Positions 1 to 5,947 of a DNA stretch of 8,568 nucleotides are shown piece by piece. Below the pieces are notes generated by a model. That model made no database searches. It was not told where the DNA came from and saw only the letters and a program-made list of their open reading frames with translations. Each line of letters opens with the position of its first letter. Within the stretch, counting starts at the first letter, position 1. The position numbers were made by a program, and so were the translations under genes. Source of the DNA: Azonexus sp. (GTDB lineage: Bacteria > Pseudomonadota > Gammaproteobacteria > Burkholderiales > Rhodocyclaceae); the NCBI GenBank assembly GCA_023150195.1, contig JAKLLI010000064.1, positions 1 to 8,568 on the forward strand. Reading direction: 5' to 3'.

Positions 1-1325
1 GTGACTATGCTGAGATCGCTTTAGCTTCTGGCGGTACGGTGATGGATATTTCTGAAATTAACGCCATCATCAATCTCGGCGGCGCGACGCTGACGAATTT
101 GTCTGCAGCGATGGCGCAACTCGTGGCCCAAATTTCTCAGACCCAGCAGCCTGTGATCGGGATTGACTGCTCCTCTGCGACCGGGGTTGCTCGTTCGGTC
201 TGCGATGCCATGAGCCGTTCCAGCAAAACCCCGGTGCAGAACTTCCTGAATCAGGTGATTGCGCAAGCTGGTGCGACGCCGGCTCGGGTTAATCCAGCGT
301 TCGCCCGTTTGACCCCGCAGCAGTTCAGTGCAGCGACGCGTGCGGCTTTCTTCTCCTTCCGCAGCTTGTCTCGCAATCTCTTCCAGCGTTTGGCCGATAT
401 CCGTGCTGCCGGGGGCTTTGGTCGTCTGGCAGACGTTAATACCGCTTCAATGGGTGAATTTGCGTATGCCGGTCATGCTGGCGGGGCTGCTGGTTCCGAT
501 GATTCCGGGTTGGGCTATTTTGTCCGCGGAAATTACACCCGTGGTGACATGAAGAGTTCCGGCACGTCGTTTGGCTTCAATTCGGATACCTACCAAGTGG
601 CCGCAGGTGTCGATAAGTTCATTACACCCGCGTTGCAATTGGGGGTGTCGTTCGGGTATTCGAATTCCGATTCCGACATGAAACAGGCTGCCGGTGGTAG
701 CAAGAACGAGAACTACACCCTGTCGTTGTACGGCTCGTATGAGGTAATGCCCAATCTGTATCTTGAGGGCGTCGCCGGTTACGGTATGGGACGTTATTCC
801 CTCAGCCGCGATACCGGCGTTACCGGTATCGCGCATGCGAAAACCGACGGTAGTCAGTTGATTCTTTCCGGTGGCGTTAACGCGAATGTTGATCTTGGCG
901 CGGTCATGCTGAAGCCTTACGGTCGAGTTAACTACGTGCGTCTCGATATCGATGGATTCAGCGAATCCGGTGCCGGTGCAGCCAATCTGGATGTTGCGGG
1001 TCATGCAGATGATTCCATCGTCTCCGATCTGGGTGCAGTGCTGCAAAAGCGCCTGGATTCTGGCTGGACCCTCGAAGGCAAGCTGGGTTGGGAACATGAA
1101 ATCAAGCGGGCGAATGGTACGACCAACGCTGCACTGAGCGCAGATCCGAGCGTTGCCATGAATTTTGTGGGCTCGGGCGGCTCTCGTGATTATGGCCGCG
1201 TTGGCCTCGGGGTCACCAAGGATCTGGGTCAGGCCCGGACGATTGCTTTGCGCGGTGAAGCCATGGTGGGGCACTCGCAATACAGCGAACATATGGTAGA
1301 ACTGAAATTCCGCCAGGAATTCTGA
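1..1325 (+). CDS. Autotransporter C-terminal part with beta-barrel domain (5' partial)
   Basis: The frame is open from the left edge (first whole codon at base 3), so the GTG/ATG at 39/42 is probably internal and the passenger lies upstream. Bases 39-506 encode a helical, Ala/Gln-rich linker containing two cysteines (codons at 168 and 201). From about base 507 (GLGYFVRGNYTRGD) to the end there are about 270 residues of alternating amphipathic strands, rich in Gly, Tyr and Ser, ending in KFRQEF. That length and terminal Phe fit the type V autotransporter barrel (PF03797) recognised by the BAM complex. The barrel would insert in the outer membrane and carry an N-terminal passenger to the surface. 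The passenger's function cannot be judged here. The repeating strand pattern and the C-terminal aromatic make the barrel call strong; the exact subfamily is not recognised. A terminator follows 31 bases after the stop. Confidence 0.87.
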   Translation, partial: DYAEIALASGGTVMDISEINAIINLGGATLTNLSAAMAQLVAQISQTQQPVIGIDCSSATGVARSVCDAMSRSSKTPVQNFLNQVIAQAGATPARVNPAFARLTPQQFSAATRAAFFSFRSLSRNLFQRLADIRAAGGFGRLADVNTASMGEFAYAGHAGGAAGSDDSGLGYFVRGNYTRGDMKSSGTSFGFNSDTYQVAAGVDKFITPALQLGVSFGYSNSDSDMKQAAGGSKNENYTLSLYGSYEVMPNLYLEGVAGYGMGRYSLSRDTGVTGIAHAKTDGSQLILSGGVNANVDLGAVMLKPYGRVNYVRLDIDGFSESGAGAANLDVAGHADDSIVSDLGAVLQKRLDSGWTLEGKLGWEHEIKRANGTTNAALSADPSVAMNFVGSGGSRDYGRVGLGVTKDLGQARTIALRGEAMVGHSQYSEHMVELKFRQEF

Positions 1326-1338
1326 TCAGCGTCTTCTC

Positions 1339-2166
1339 ATGTCGTTTGTTCTTATCAAAAGGGGGGTAACCCCCTTTTTTTTATACCTCGCATTTAGCCT
1401 GTTGACGGCTTGTTCGTTGACGCCTGCCTGGCAGGGGTTTGCCGATCGGGCGCATCTCGAAAACCATATTGATCGCCAAGCGGCACTGCCCATGCGTTGG
1501 CTGTTGACTGAGGGGGCAGGGCGGCAAACACATGTTCGGGTCTACATCGAGGGCGATGGAAGGCCGTGGATCGGTGGTGGCAATGTGGTTGCTCCGGATC
1601 CTACGCCCCGGACGCCGCACCTGTTGTCCCTGATGGCGCTTGACCCGGGGCCTGCAATTTATCTCGGCCGTCCTTGCTATTTTGGCCTGGTTGATGCACC
1701 CGTTTGTGAACCAGCTCTCTGGACGGATGCAAGATTTTCCGAGCAGGTTGTCGATGCCATGGCGTCTTCATTGCGTCACTGGCTTGATGCGCACCCTGCG
1801 GTAAAGCATGTCACCCTGGTTGGTCATTCAGGTGGCGGTGTGATCGCCTTGTTGATCGCGGAACGTTTGCCGCCGGTGGTGCGTGTCGTCGCCATGGCCT
1901 CTCCGGTGAATGTGCACCGCTGGGTGGCATTGCACGGCTATCGGCCGTTACATGGCTCGCTGGACCCTTCGCAAACGGGCCTGCATCGGGCGGGTGTAAA
2001 CCGACTGTTGTTGCTGGGCGAACAGGATGCCAATGTTCCTCCCGATCTATTTGGCCCTCAGGCTGCAGCACTCGGTATCGATGTCAAGGTGATTGCCGGA
2101 GAGGGGCATCTTTGCTGTCATGCGGCGAATTGGGGAGAGTTTATCGGGAGCCTGGATAGGCCATAG
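1339..2166 (+). CDS. Lipoprotein, alpha/beta hydrolase fold (putative esterase/lipase)
   Basis: The 275-residue product begins with a lipoprotein signal: K7-R8, a hydrophobic stretch and the lipobox LTAC with Cys25. Ser at +2 predicts sorting to the outer membrane. The hydrolase core has the nucleophile elbow GHSGGG (Ser164), a likely acid in GEQD (Asp230) and a likely base in GEGH (His257), so the catalytic triad is complete and correctly ordered. Cys113 and Cys123 (in GRPCYFG...PVCEP) and the Cys259-Cys260 pair just after the catalytic His look like a subgroup pattern and could form disulfides in the periplasm. The ATG at 1339 has no clear Shine-Dalgarno. It is kept because it is the only start that leaves a complete signal peptide, and it lies 13 nt after the autotransporter stop. 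Its substrate is unknown. The 3' end overlaps the convergent regulator gene by 26 bases. Confidence 0.85.
   Translation: MSFVLIKRGVTPFFLYLAFSLLTACSLTPAWQGFADRAHLENHIDRQAALPMRWLLTEGAGRQTHVRVYIEGDGRPWIGGGNVVAPDPTPRTPHLLSLMALDPGPAIYLGRPCYFGLVDAPVCEPALWTDARFSEQVVDAMASSLRHWLDAHPAVKHVTLVGHSGGGVIALLIAERLPPVVRVVAMASPVNVHRWVALHGYRPLHGSLDPSQTGLHRAGVNRLLLLGEQDANVPPDLFGPQAAALGIDVKVIAGEGHLCCHAANWGEFIGSLDRP
1357..1382 (+). terminator. Rho-independent terminator overlapping the next gene's signal peptide
   Basis: A perfect 9-bp stem, AAAAGGGGG (1357-1365) with CCCCCTTTT (1370-1378), encloses a GTAA loop and runs into eight T (1375-1382). This is a textbook intrinsic terminator placed to end the autotransporter transcript. 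It lies within codons 7-15 of the downstream lipoprotein gene, so it could also attenuate that gene. Confidence 0.85.
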
Positions 2167-3067
2167 CCATTTCACGCCAGGCTGCCAGCGCCTCAAGAGC
2201 CAATTCGAGCCTCGGCATCAATTGAACACCAAGCGGTGCGGCGCTGCGGAGGATGCCGGCACCACCGGCCCAGATGGCCACCTTCCCCGGTAACAGATCC
2301 CGCAACTGCTGGAGCAGGGCGGGTATCTGGCGTGCCGGGAAGGCGATGGAAAACGAGAGCGCCACGATGTCGGCCTGATGCGCTTCGGCGGCGCGGACAA
2401 TTTCCAGCAGCGGCATCTGGGTGCCGAGCGGGATGCACTCGGCACCTTCCAGCGCCAACAGCGATTCCACCATCAGGAGGCCGAGAACATGTTGTTCTTC
2501 CGGCACGCTGGTGAGCAGTACGCGCGGTTGCAGCTTGCCGCCGGGGAGGCCGGCAATGGCCTGGCGCAACAGGCGCTTGGTCAGTTCGGTGAACAGGTGT
2601 TCTTCGAAAACTTCGATCTGACCGGCTTCCCAGGCTTCGCCAATGCGTCCGGTCAGGGGGGCAACGGTGTCCTGGACAAAGGTGCTCAAGCCTTGCTTTC
2701 CCAGGCGTTGCTGCATGGCCTGCTGGTAGCCCAGGGCATCGTGTTGTCGGATCAGTGTCAGCAAGTCATTGAGGGCATCGGGATCCGCTGCGCTGTCTGC
2801 TGTCGCGGTGCTGGCGGGTTTTCGGGGGGCGAGTTCGGCCAGCGCCTCGGCCGGTATGGCAAGCAGCTTTCCCGGGCGATGCCCTTGATCCATCAGGCGT
2901 TTGATCAGGCGCAGGCGCTCAACCTGCGCGGCGGAATAACTGCGCTCTCCGTGATCGTCGCGTTCCGGCAAGGGAAAACCATAGCGTCTTTCCCAGACGC
3001 GCAACACATCTTTGGAAAGCCCGGTTTCGCGTTCGACGGCAGCGATGCTGAAGTGAGGGGTATTCAT
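2141..3067 (-). CDS. litR: MerR-family regulator with B12-binding photoreceptor domain (LitR/CarH family)
   Basis: The product has 308 residues from the ATG at 3067. Residues 6-62 form a MerR winged helix-turn-helix (FSIAAVERETGLS, then VWERRYGFPLP). A polar Ala/Thr linker (about 81-97) leads to a helical cobalamin cap with the CarH signature W146-x9-E156-H157. Next comes the B12-binding Rossmann domain with E191-x-H193-x2-G196, the lower cobalt ligand motif, plus SFS (238-240) and AGGAG (267-271). Characterised relatives (Thermus CarH, Myxococcus CarH, LitR proteins) bind adenosylcobalamin in the dark, form tetramers and repress; light breaks the Co-C bond and releases DNA. The residue after the Trp is Glu147, where Thermus CarH has His132. 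A TTG at 3094 would add nine residues, but AGGA at 3074-3077 sits 6 nt before the ATG at 3067, which favours the shorter form. The gene diverges from the peroxidase-lipid operon and very probably controls it and itself. Confidence 0.9.
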   Translation of the reverse strand: MNTPHFSIAAVERETGLSKDVLRVWERRYGFPLPERDDHGERSYSAAQVERLRLIKRLMDQGHRPGKLLAIPAEALAELAPRKPASTATADSAADPDALNDLLTLIRQHDALGYQQAMQQRLGKQGLSTFVQDTVAPLTGRIGEAWEAGQIEVFEEHLFTELTKRLLRQAIAGLPGGKLQPRVLLTSVPEEQHVLGLLMVESLLALEGAECIPLGTQMPLLEIVRAAEAHQADIVALSFSIAFPARQIPALLQQLRDLLPGKVAIWAGGAGILRSAAPLGVQLMPRLELALEALAAWREMAMAYPGSR

Positions 3068-3069
3068 TA

Positions 3070-3084
3070 TTTGTCCTGAACAAT
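3070..3084. repeat. Imperfect 15-bp inverted repeat, putative LitR half-sites
   Basis: TTTGTCC-T-GAACAAT has the same form as the near-perfect palindrome at 3144-3158. Its right arm is also the first of three 11-bp direct repeats. It covers the litR ribosome binding site. Confidence 0.55.
3074..3077 (-). promoter_or_regulatory. Ribosome binding site of litR, deciding the start
   Basis: On the minus strand AGGA is followed by 6 nt and then ATG at 3067. This favours that ATG over the in-frame TTG at 3094. The site lies inside the inverted repeat at 3070-3084. Confidence 0.7.
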
Positions 3085-3109
3085 AATTAGACAAACCGTT
3101 GACAATTCA
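3077..3109 (+). promoter_or_regulatory. Putative LitR operator: three tandem 11-bp direct repeats
   Basis: Three consecutive 11-base units, TGAACAATAAT (3077), TAGACAAACCG (3088) and TTGACAATTCA (3099), share T-N-R-A-C-A-A at the same offset. Three or four 11-bp direct repeats spanning a -35 box are how the CarH tetramer is known to bind, with a T-n-T-A-C-A-type core in Thermus. The third unit here contains the TTGACA -35 of the rightward promoter, so occupancy would block RNA polymerase. Assignment to LitR rests on this architecture and on adjacency. Confidence 0.72.
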
Positions 3110-3127
3110 ATTTCTGATCGTTATGTT
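3099..3127 (+). promoter_or_regulatory. Sigma70-type promoter of the peroxidase-lipid operon
   Basis: A consensus -35 TTGACA (3099-3104), a 17-bp spacer and TATGTT (3122-3127, 4 of 6 matches) predict transcription starting near 3134, about 40 nt before the peroxidase ATG. The -35 lies in the third direct repeat. Confidence 0.75.
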
Positions 3128-3151
3128 ATGAACAAAATGGATGTTTGTCCA
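3123..3151 (-). promoter_or_regulatory. Divergent sigma70-type promoter of litR
   Basis: Read on the minus strand, TGGACA (3151-3146, 5 of 6 matches), a 17-bp spacer and TAACAT (3128-3123, 4 of 6 matches) predict a start near 3116. That gives a leader of about 50 nt containing the litR Shine-Dalgarno. The -10 shares five base pairs with the rightward -10, and the -35 lies in the palindrome at 3144-3158, which implies autoregulation. Confidence 0.6.
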
Positions 3152-3158
3152 GGACAAA
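3144..3158. repeat. Near-perfect 15-bp palindrome, putative second operator
   Basis: TTTGTCC-A-GGACAAA has two perfect 7-bp arms around one base. It covers the -35 of the leftward promoter and lies in the peroxidase leader. Its centre is 74 bp from the centre of the related repeat at 3070-3084, close to seven helical turns. Confidence 0.6.
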
Positions 3159-3161
3159 ACG

Positions 3162-3167
3162 AAAGGA
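3162..3167 (+). promoter_or_regulatory. Ribosome binding site of the peroxidase gene, deciding the start
   Basis: AAAGGA is followed by 6 nt and the ATG at 3174. It rejects the in-frame ATG at 3141, which lies in the palindrome region, has no such site and would put 11 polar residues before the signal peptide. Confidence 0.75.
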
Positions 3168-3173
3168 TTGATC

Positions 3174-3749
3174 ATGTTGTCCAAAATGTTGCGATGGGTG
3201 GGGTGGATGGGCGTGGTCGGCATGGGCAGTCTGGCGGCCCCGGTGCAGGCGGTGGGCGCCTGTCCCGCTTTGCTGGATCATGCTTTTGTGTCGCTGCAGG
3301 ATGGCAAGCCGATGCCCTTGTGCCAGTACGCAGGCAAAGTGATTCTGGTCGTGAATACCGCGAGCTATTGCGGCTTCACCTCGCAATACGACGGCCTGGA
3401 AAAGCTTTATGCCCGTTTGAAGGATAGAGGCCTGGTCGTGCTGGGTTTTCCATCCAACGATTTTGGCGAGCAGGAGCCGGGTAGCGACAAGGAAATTGCG
3501 GATTTTTGCCGGTTGACCTATGGCGTCCAGTTTCCGATGGTCGGCAAAACGGTCGTCAAGGGGAGCCAAGCCAATCCCTTTTATCGGCAGTTGGCGGAGA
3601 TCACCGGTAGCACGCCGAAGTGGAACTTTCACAAGTACCTGATCAATCGGGATGCCAGCAAGGTGGTGGCGTTTACCAGTCTGACGACGCCGAACGACCG
3701 CGACCTGCTTACGCAGATCGAGGCCTTTCTCAATGCGAGGCAACCGTAA
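3174..3749 (+). CDS. Secreted glutathione peroxidase-like thiol peroxidase
   Basis: The 191-residue protein has a Sec signal peptide (1-26: K4, R7, a hydrophobic core, cleavage after PVQA), so it should act in the periplasm. The mature part is a complete GPx/thioredoxin-fold domain. Peroxidatic Cys66 lies in SYCGFTSQY; FPSNDFGEQEPGS carries catalytic Gln100; Trp150-Asn151 lie in WNFHKYL. These match the Cys-Gln-Trp-Asn tetrad. Cys112 in ADFC aligns with the resolving Cys82 of yeast Gpx3, which suggests an atypical 2-Cys, thioredoxin-type mechanism rather than true glutathione use. The Cys of the common FPCNQF motif is Ser94. The likely substrates are H2O2 or lipid hydroperoxides; the second fits the lipid genes downstream. 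It is the first gene after the light-type operator. Cys30 and Cys50 of the mature part have no obvious role. Confidence 0.9.
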   Translation: MLSKMLRWVGWMGVVGMGSLAAPVQAVGACPALLDHAFVSLQDGKPMPLCQYAGKVILVVNTASYCGFTSQYDGLEKLYARLKDRGLVVLGFPSNDFGEQEPGSDKEIADFCRLTYGVQFPMVGKTVVKGSQANPFYRQLAEITGSTPKWNFHKYLINRDASKVVAFTSLTTPNDRDLLTQIEAFLNARQP

Positions 3750-3816
3750 TGTCTGCGATCCACGCAAAACCCGTCAGTCAACTTTTCACCATGGCTGGCG
3801 GTGCGAACCCTGGCCT

Positions 3817-3825
3817 GGAAAGGGA
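3817..3825 (+). promoter_or_regulatory. Ribosome binding site of the FAD oxidoreductase, deciding the start
   Basis: GGAAAGGGA ends 7 nt before the ATG at 3833. It outranks the in-frame ATGs at 3749 (overlapping the peroxidase stop as TAATG) and 3791, which would add 28 or 14 residues with no domain character. Confidence 0.65.
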
Positions 3826-3832
3826 TAAACGA

Positions 3833-5167
3833 ATGGACACCCTTCAAAACAAACCGCGCATTGCCGTCGTCGGGGCGGGCATTTCCGGCCTGGCCTCAGC
3901 CTGGCTGCTGTCCAGCAAATACCATGTGACCTTGTTCGAGGCGGGTGAGTATCTCGGTGGTCACACCAATACGGTCGACGTCACGCTGGAAGGCAAAACG
4001 CATCCGGTGGATACCGGTTTCCTGGTCTTCAACGAGCGGACCTATCCCAACCTGATTGCCATGTTTGCGCATCTGGGGGTGGAATCGGTTGAGACAGAAA
4101 TGTCCTTTGCGGTGTCGCTGGATACCCCGGAACTTGAGTGGGCGGGCAGCAATCTGGCCACGGTGTTTGGCCAGAAGCGGAATTTGCTGCGCCCGATGTT
4201 CTGGCGCATGTTGTCCGACATTCTGCGCTTCAACCGCGAAAGCACGGCCTGGCTGGCCGCCCATGATGGGGATGCGGGGACGCTGGATGCCTTTTTGCGG
4301 GCGGGTCGCTATTCGGCTGCATTTGCCGACTGGTACCTGCTGCCGATGGCAGCGGCGATCTGGTCCTGTCCCACCGGCCAGATGCGCGATATGCCCCTCG
4401 CGTCGTTCGTCCGCTTTTGCCATAACCACGGCCTGTTGCAGATTTTCGACCGGCCGAGCTGGCGCACCGTGCGCGGTGGCGGGCGGGAATACGTCAAACG
4501 CCTGGCTGCCGGCCTCAAGGACATTCGCCTGGCCTGCCCGGTGCTGAACGTTCGCCACGAAGGGAGCGGCTTGTGCGTGACGCATGCGCAAGGCAGTGAG
4601 CGCTTTGATCAGGTGGTGATGGCCTGCCACAGCGATCAGGCGCTGGCGATTCTTGGCGAGGCCGCGAGTCCGGCGCAGGCGGCGGTGTTGTCCGCGATCC
4701 GTTATCAGCCCAATCGTGCCGTCTTGCACACGGATGCAGCGCTATTGCCCAAGCGCAAGGCCTTGTGGTCCGCCTGGAATTATTTCGCTGGTTCGGTGCA
4801 GGAGGGCGAACAGCCGGTGGGGGTGTCCTACCTGATCAACCGTCTGCAGCCACTGCCATTTGACACGCCGGTGGTCGTGACGCTGAATCCGGTACGCGAA
4901 CCGGACCCGGCCAAGGTGATTGCCGAGTTCGATTATGCGCATCCGGTTTTTGACGCGGCAGCGATCGCGGCCCAGCAGCGCCTCATCGATGATTTCTGGC
5001 GCATTCAGGGGCGCGGGGGAATCTGGCTGGCGGGGGCCTGGGGCAGCTACGGCTTCCACGAAGACGGTCTCAAATCGGCATTGCGCGTGGCCAATGCGCT
5101 GGCTGTTCAGGCGCCCTGGCAAGATCAGGGCACGCTGCCGGCGCCGCCACTGGCGGCCGCGGCTTGA
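3833..5167 (+). CDS. FAD-dependent oxidoreductase, amine-oxidase fold (COG2907 type)
   Basis: The 444-residue product opens with an FAD-binding Rossmann motif, VVGAGISGLASAWLL (G14, G16, G19), ends the second strand at Glu36 (LFEAGE) and follows with LGGHTNTV, as in flavin amine oxidases, phytoene desaturases and protoporphyrinogen oxidases. PVDTGFLVFNERTYPN and the C-terminal flavin segment IWLAGAWGSYGFHEDGL with SALRVANAL identify the COG2907 group. The substrate is not established from sequence. The same gene trio (this family, DUF1365, CFA-like methyltransferase) recurs in bacteria and has been linked to light and singlet-oxygen responses, so an oxidation or desaturation step on acyl chains is a fair inference. 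No signal peptide is visible, so it is probably cytoplasmic or on the inner membrane face. The 83 bases between the peroxidase stop and this ATG are open in frame and could encode a longer N-terminus. DUF1365 follows after 12 nt. Confidence 0.87.
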   Translation: MDTLQNKPRIAVVGAGISGLASAWLLSSKYHVTLFEAGEYLGGHTNTVDVTLEGKTHPVDTGFLVFNERTYPNLIAMFAHLGVESVETEMSFAVSLDTPELEWAGSNLATVFGQKRNLLRPMFWRMLSDILRFNRESTAWLAAHDGDAGTLDAFLRAGRYSAAFADWYLLPMAAAIWSCPTGQMRDMPLASFVRFCHNHGLLQIFDRPSWRTVRGGGREYVKRLAAGLKDIRLACPVLNVRHEGSGLCVTHAQGSERFDQVVMACHSDQALAILGEAASPAQAAVLSAIRYQPNRAVLHTDAALLPKRKALWSAWNYFAGSVQEGEQPVGVSYLINRLQPLPFDTPVVVTLNPVREPDPAKVIAEFDYAHPVFDAAAIAAQQRLIDDFWRIQGRGGIWLAGAWGSYGFHEDGLKSALRVANALAVQAPWQDQGTLPAPPLAAAA

Positions 5168-5179
5168 GCGGGGCCTGTC

Positions 5180-5947
5180 ATGAGCCGCCTGCGCCTCCTC
5201 ACGGGTCACGTCATGCACCGGCGCCTGCGCCCGGTCGTTAACGCCTTTGTCTATCCCGTGTTCTACCTGCATTTGCCCCTGCGCGAACTGGCGCAGGCAA
5301 ATTGCGGGATTTTCTCGGTGGACCGCTGGAATCTGCTCGCCTTTCATGCCGCGGACCACGGGCCTCGTGATGGCTCTCCGCTGCTGCCCTGGATCGAGTC
5401 GGTGCTGGCCTCGCAGGGTTTGCCGAGCGATGGCGAGATCGTCCTGCAAACCTTTCCGCGTGTTTTGGGTTTTGTTTTTAATCCGGTCAGCTTCTGGTTT
5501 TGCCATGAGCGCTCGGGCGCCTTGATTGCGGTGCTGGCCGAAGTGAACAACACCTTCGGCGGCACCCATCGCTATCTGCTGCACGATCAGGGGCGCCCCT
5601 TGCCGGATGGCGTCGAGTTACACGCCGACAAGGCGTTTCATGTCTCGCCCTTCTGCACGGTCGAAGGGGGATATCGCTTCCGTTTCCGCCAGCAGGGGGC
5701 GCAGCACCTGGCACGCATCGATTACGACGATGCCGAAGGCGAACTGCTGCTGACCTCGATTTCCGGCAAAGCCGAGGCGTGGACCGCAGGCCATCTGCTG
5801 CGTGCTTTTCTGCGCATGCCCGTCCTCACCTTGGGCGTCATTTTCCGTATTCACTGGCAGGCGCTGAAGCTCTGGCTCAAGCGCGTGCCCTTCGTGGGCG
5901 CGCGTGCGCCTGCCGCACCCCATCCCTTACAGGAGCCGACAAAATGA
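5180..5947 (+). CDS. DUF1365 family protein
   Basis: The 255-residue product shows the hallmarks of DUF1365 (COG3496): an N-terminal GHVMHRRLRPVVNAFVYPV, the central FPRVLGFVFNPVSFWFC, then EVNNTFGGTHRY and KAFHVSPFC. It has no signal peptide. A mildly hydrophobic stretch near the C-terminus (VLTLGVIFRIHWQALKLWL) could lie along the membrane. The family has no settled biochemical role; conserved Asn, His and Ser residues suggest a small-molecule or lipid-binding enzyme partner. It is almost always found beside a COG2907 oxidoreductase and a CFA-like methyltransferase, as here, which points to a shared lipid pathway. The start is the ATG 12 nt after the previous stop, with only a weak G-rich site upstream. 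Its stop overlaps the next start as ATGA, so the two should be translationally coupled. Confidence 0.88.
   Translation: MSRLRLLTGHVMHRRLRPVVNAFVYPVFYLHLPLRELAQANCGIFSVDRWNLLAFHAADHGPRDGSPLLPWIESVLASQGLPSDGEIVLQTFPRVLGFVFNPVSFWFCHERSGALIAVLAEVNNTFGGTHRYLLHDQGRPLPDGVELHADKAFHVSPFCTVEGGYRFRFRQQGAQHLARIDYDDAEGELLLTSISGKAEAWTAGHLLRAFLRMPVLTLGVIFRIHWQALKLWLKRVPFVGARAPAAPHPLQEPTK

Noticed and set aside
447..1292. 281-codon open frame on the minus strand opposite the autotransporter barrel
   Set aside because: It mirrors the barrel codons, shows no recognisable domain, and the + strand protein has clear barrel features.
3088..3105. Alternative litR promoter TTGAAT-16-AATTAT
   Set aside because: Its start near 3076 would cut off the litR Shine-Dalgarno; TGGACA-17-TAACAT scores better and gives a usable leader.
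3144..3158. Palindrome read as an RNA hairpin or terminator in the peroxidase leader
   Set aside because: One central base cannot form a loop, opening it leaves about 5 A/U-rich pairs, and no T run follows; a DNA operator fits better.
3128..3427. 99-codon + strand frame beginning in the leader of the peroxidase
   Set aside because: Gly/Arg-rich out-of-frame shadow of the peroxidase with no domain and no ribosome site.
3126..3767. 213-codon minus-strand open frame opposite the peroxidase
   Set aside because: The + strand has full GPx motifs, a signal peptide and a good ribosome site; the reverse translation has none.
3620..3832. Upstream extension of the FAD oxidoreductase frame into the peroxidase gene
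   Set aside because: The stretch lies partly in another frame of the peroxidase and lacks domain character; GGAAAGGGA before 3833 marks a better start.
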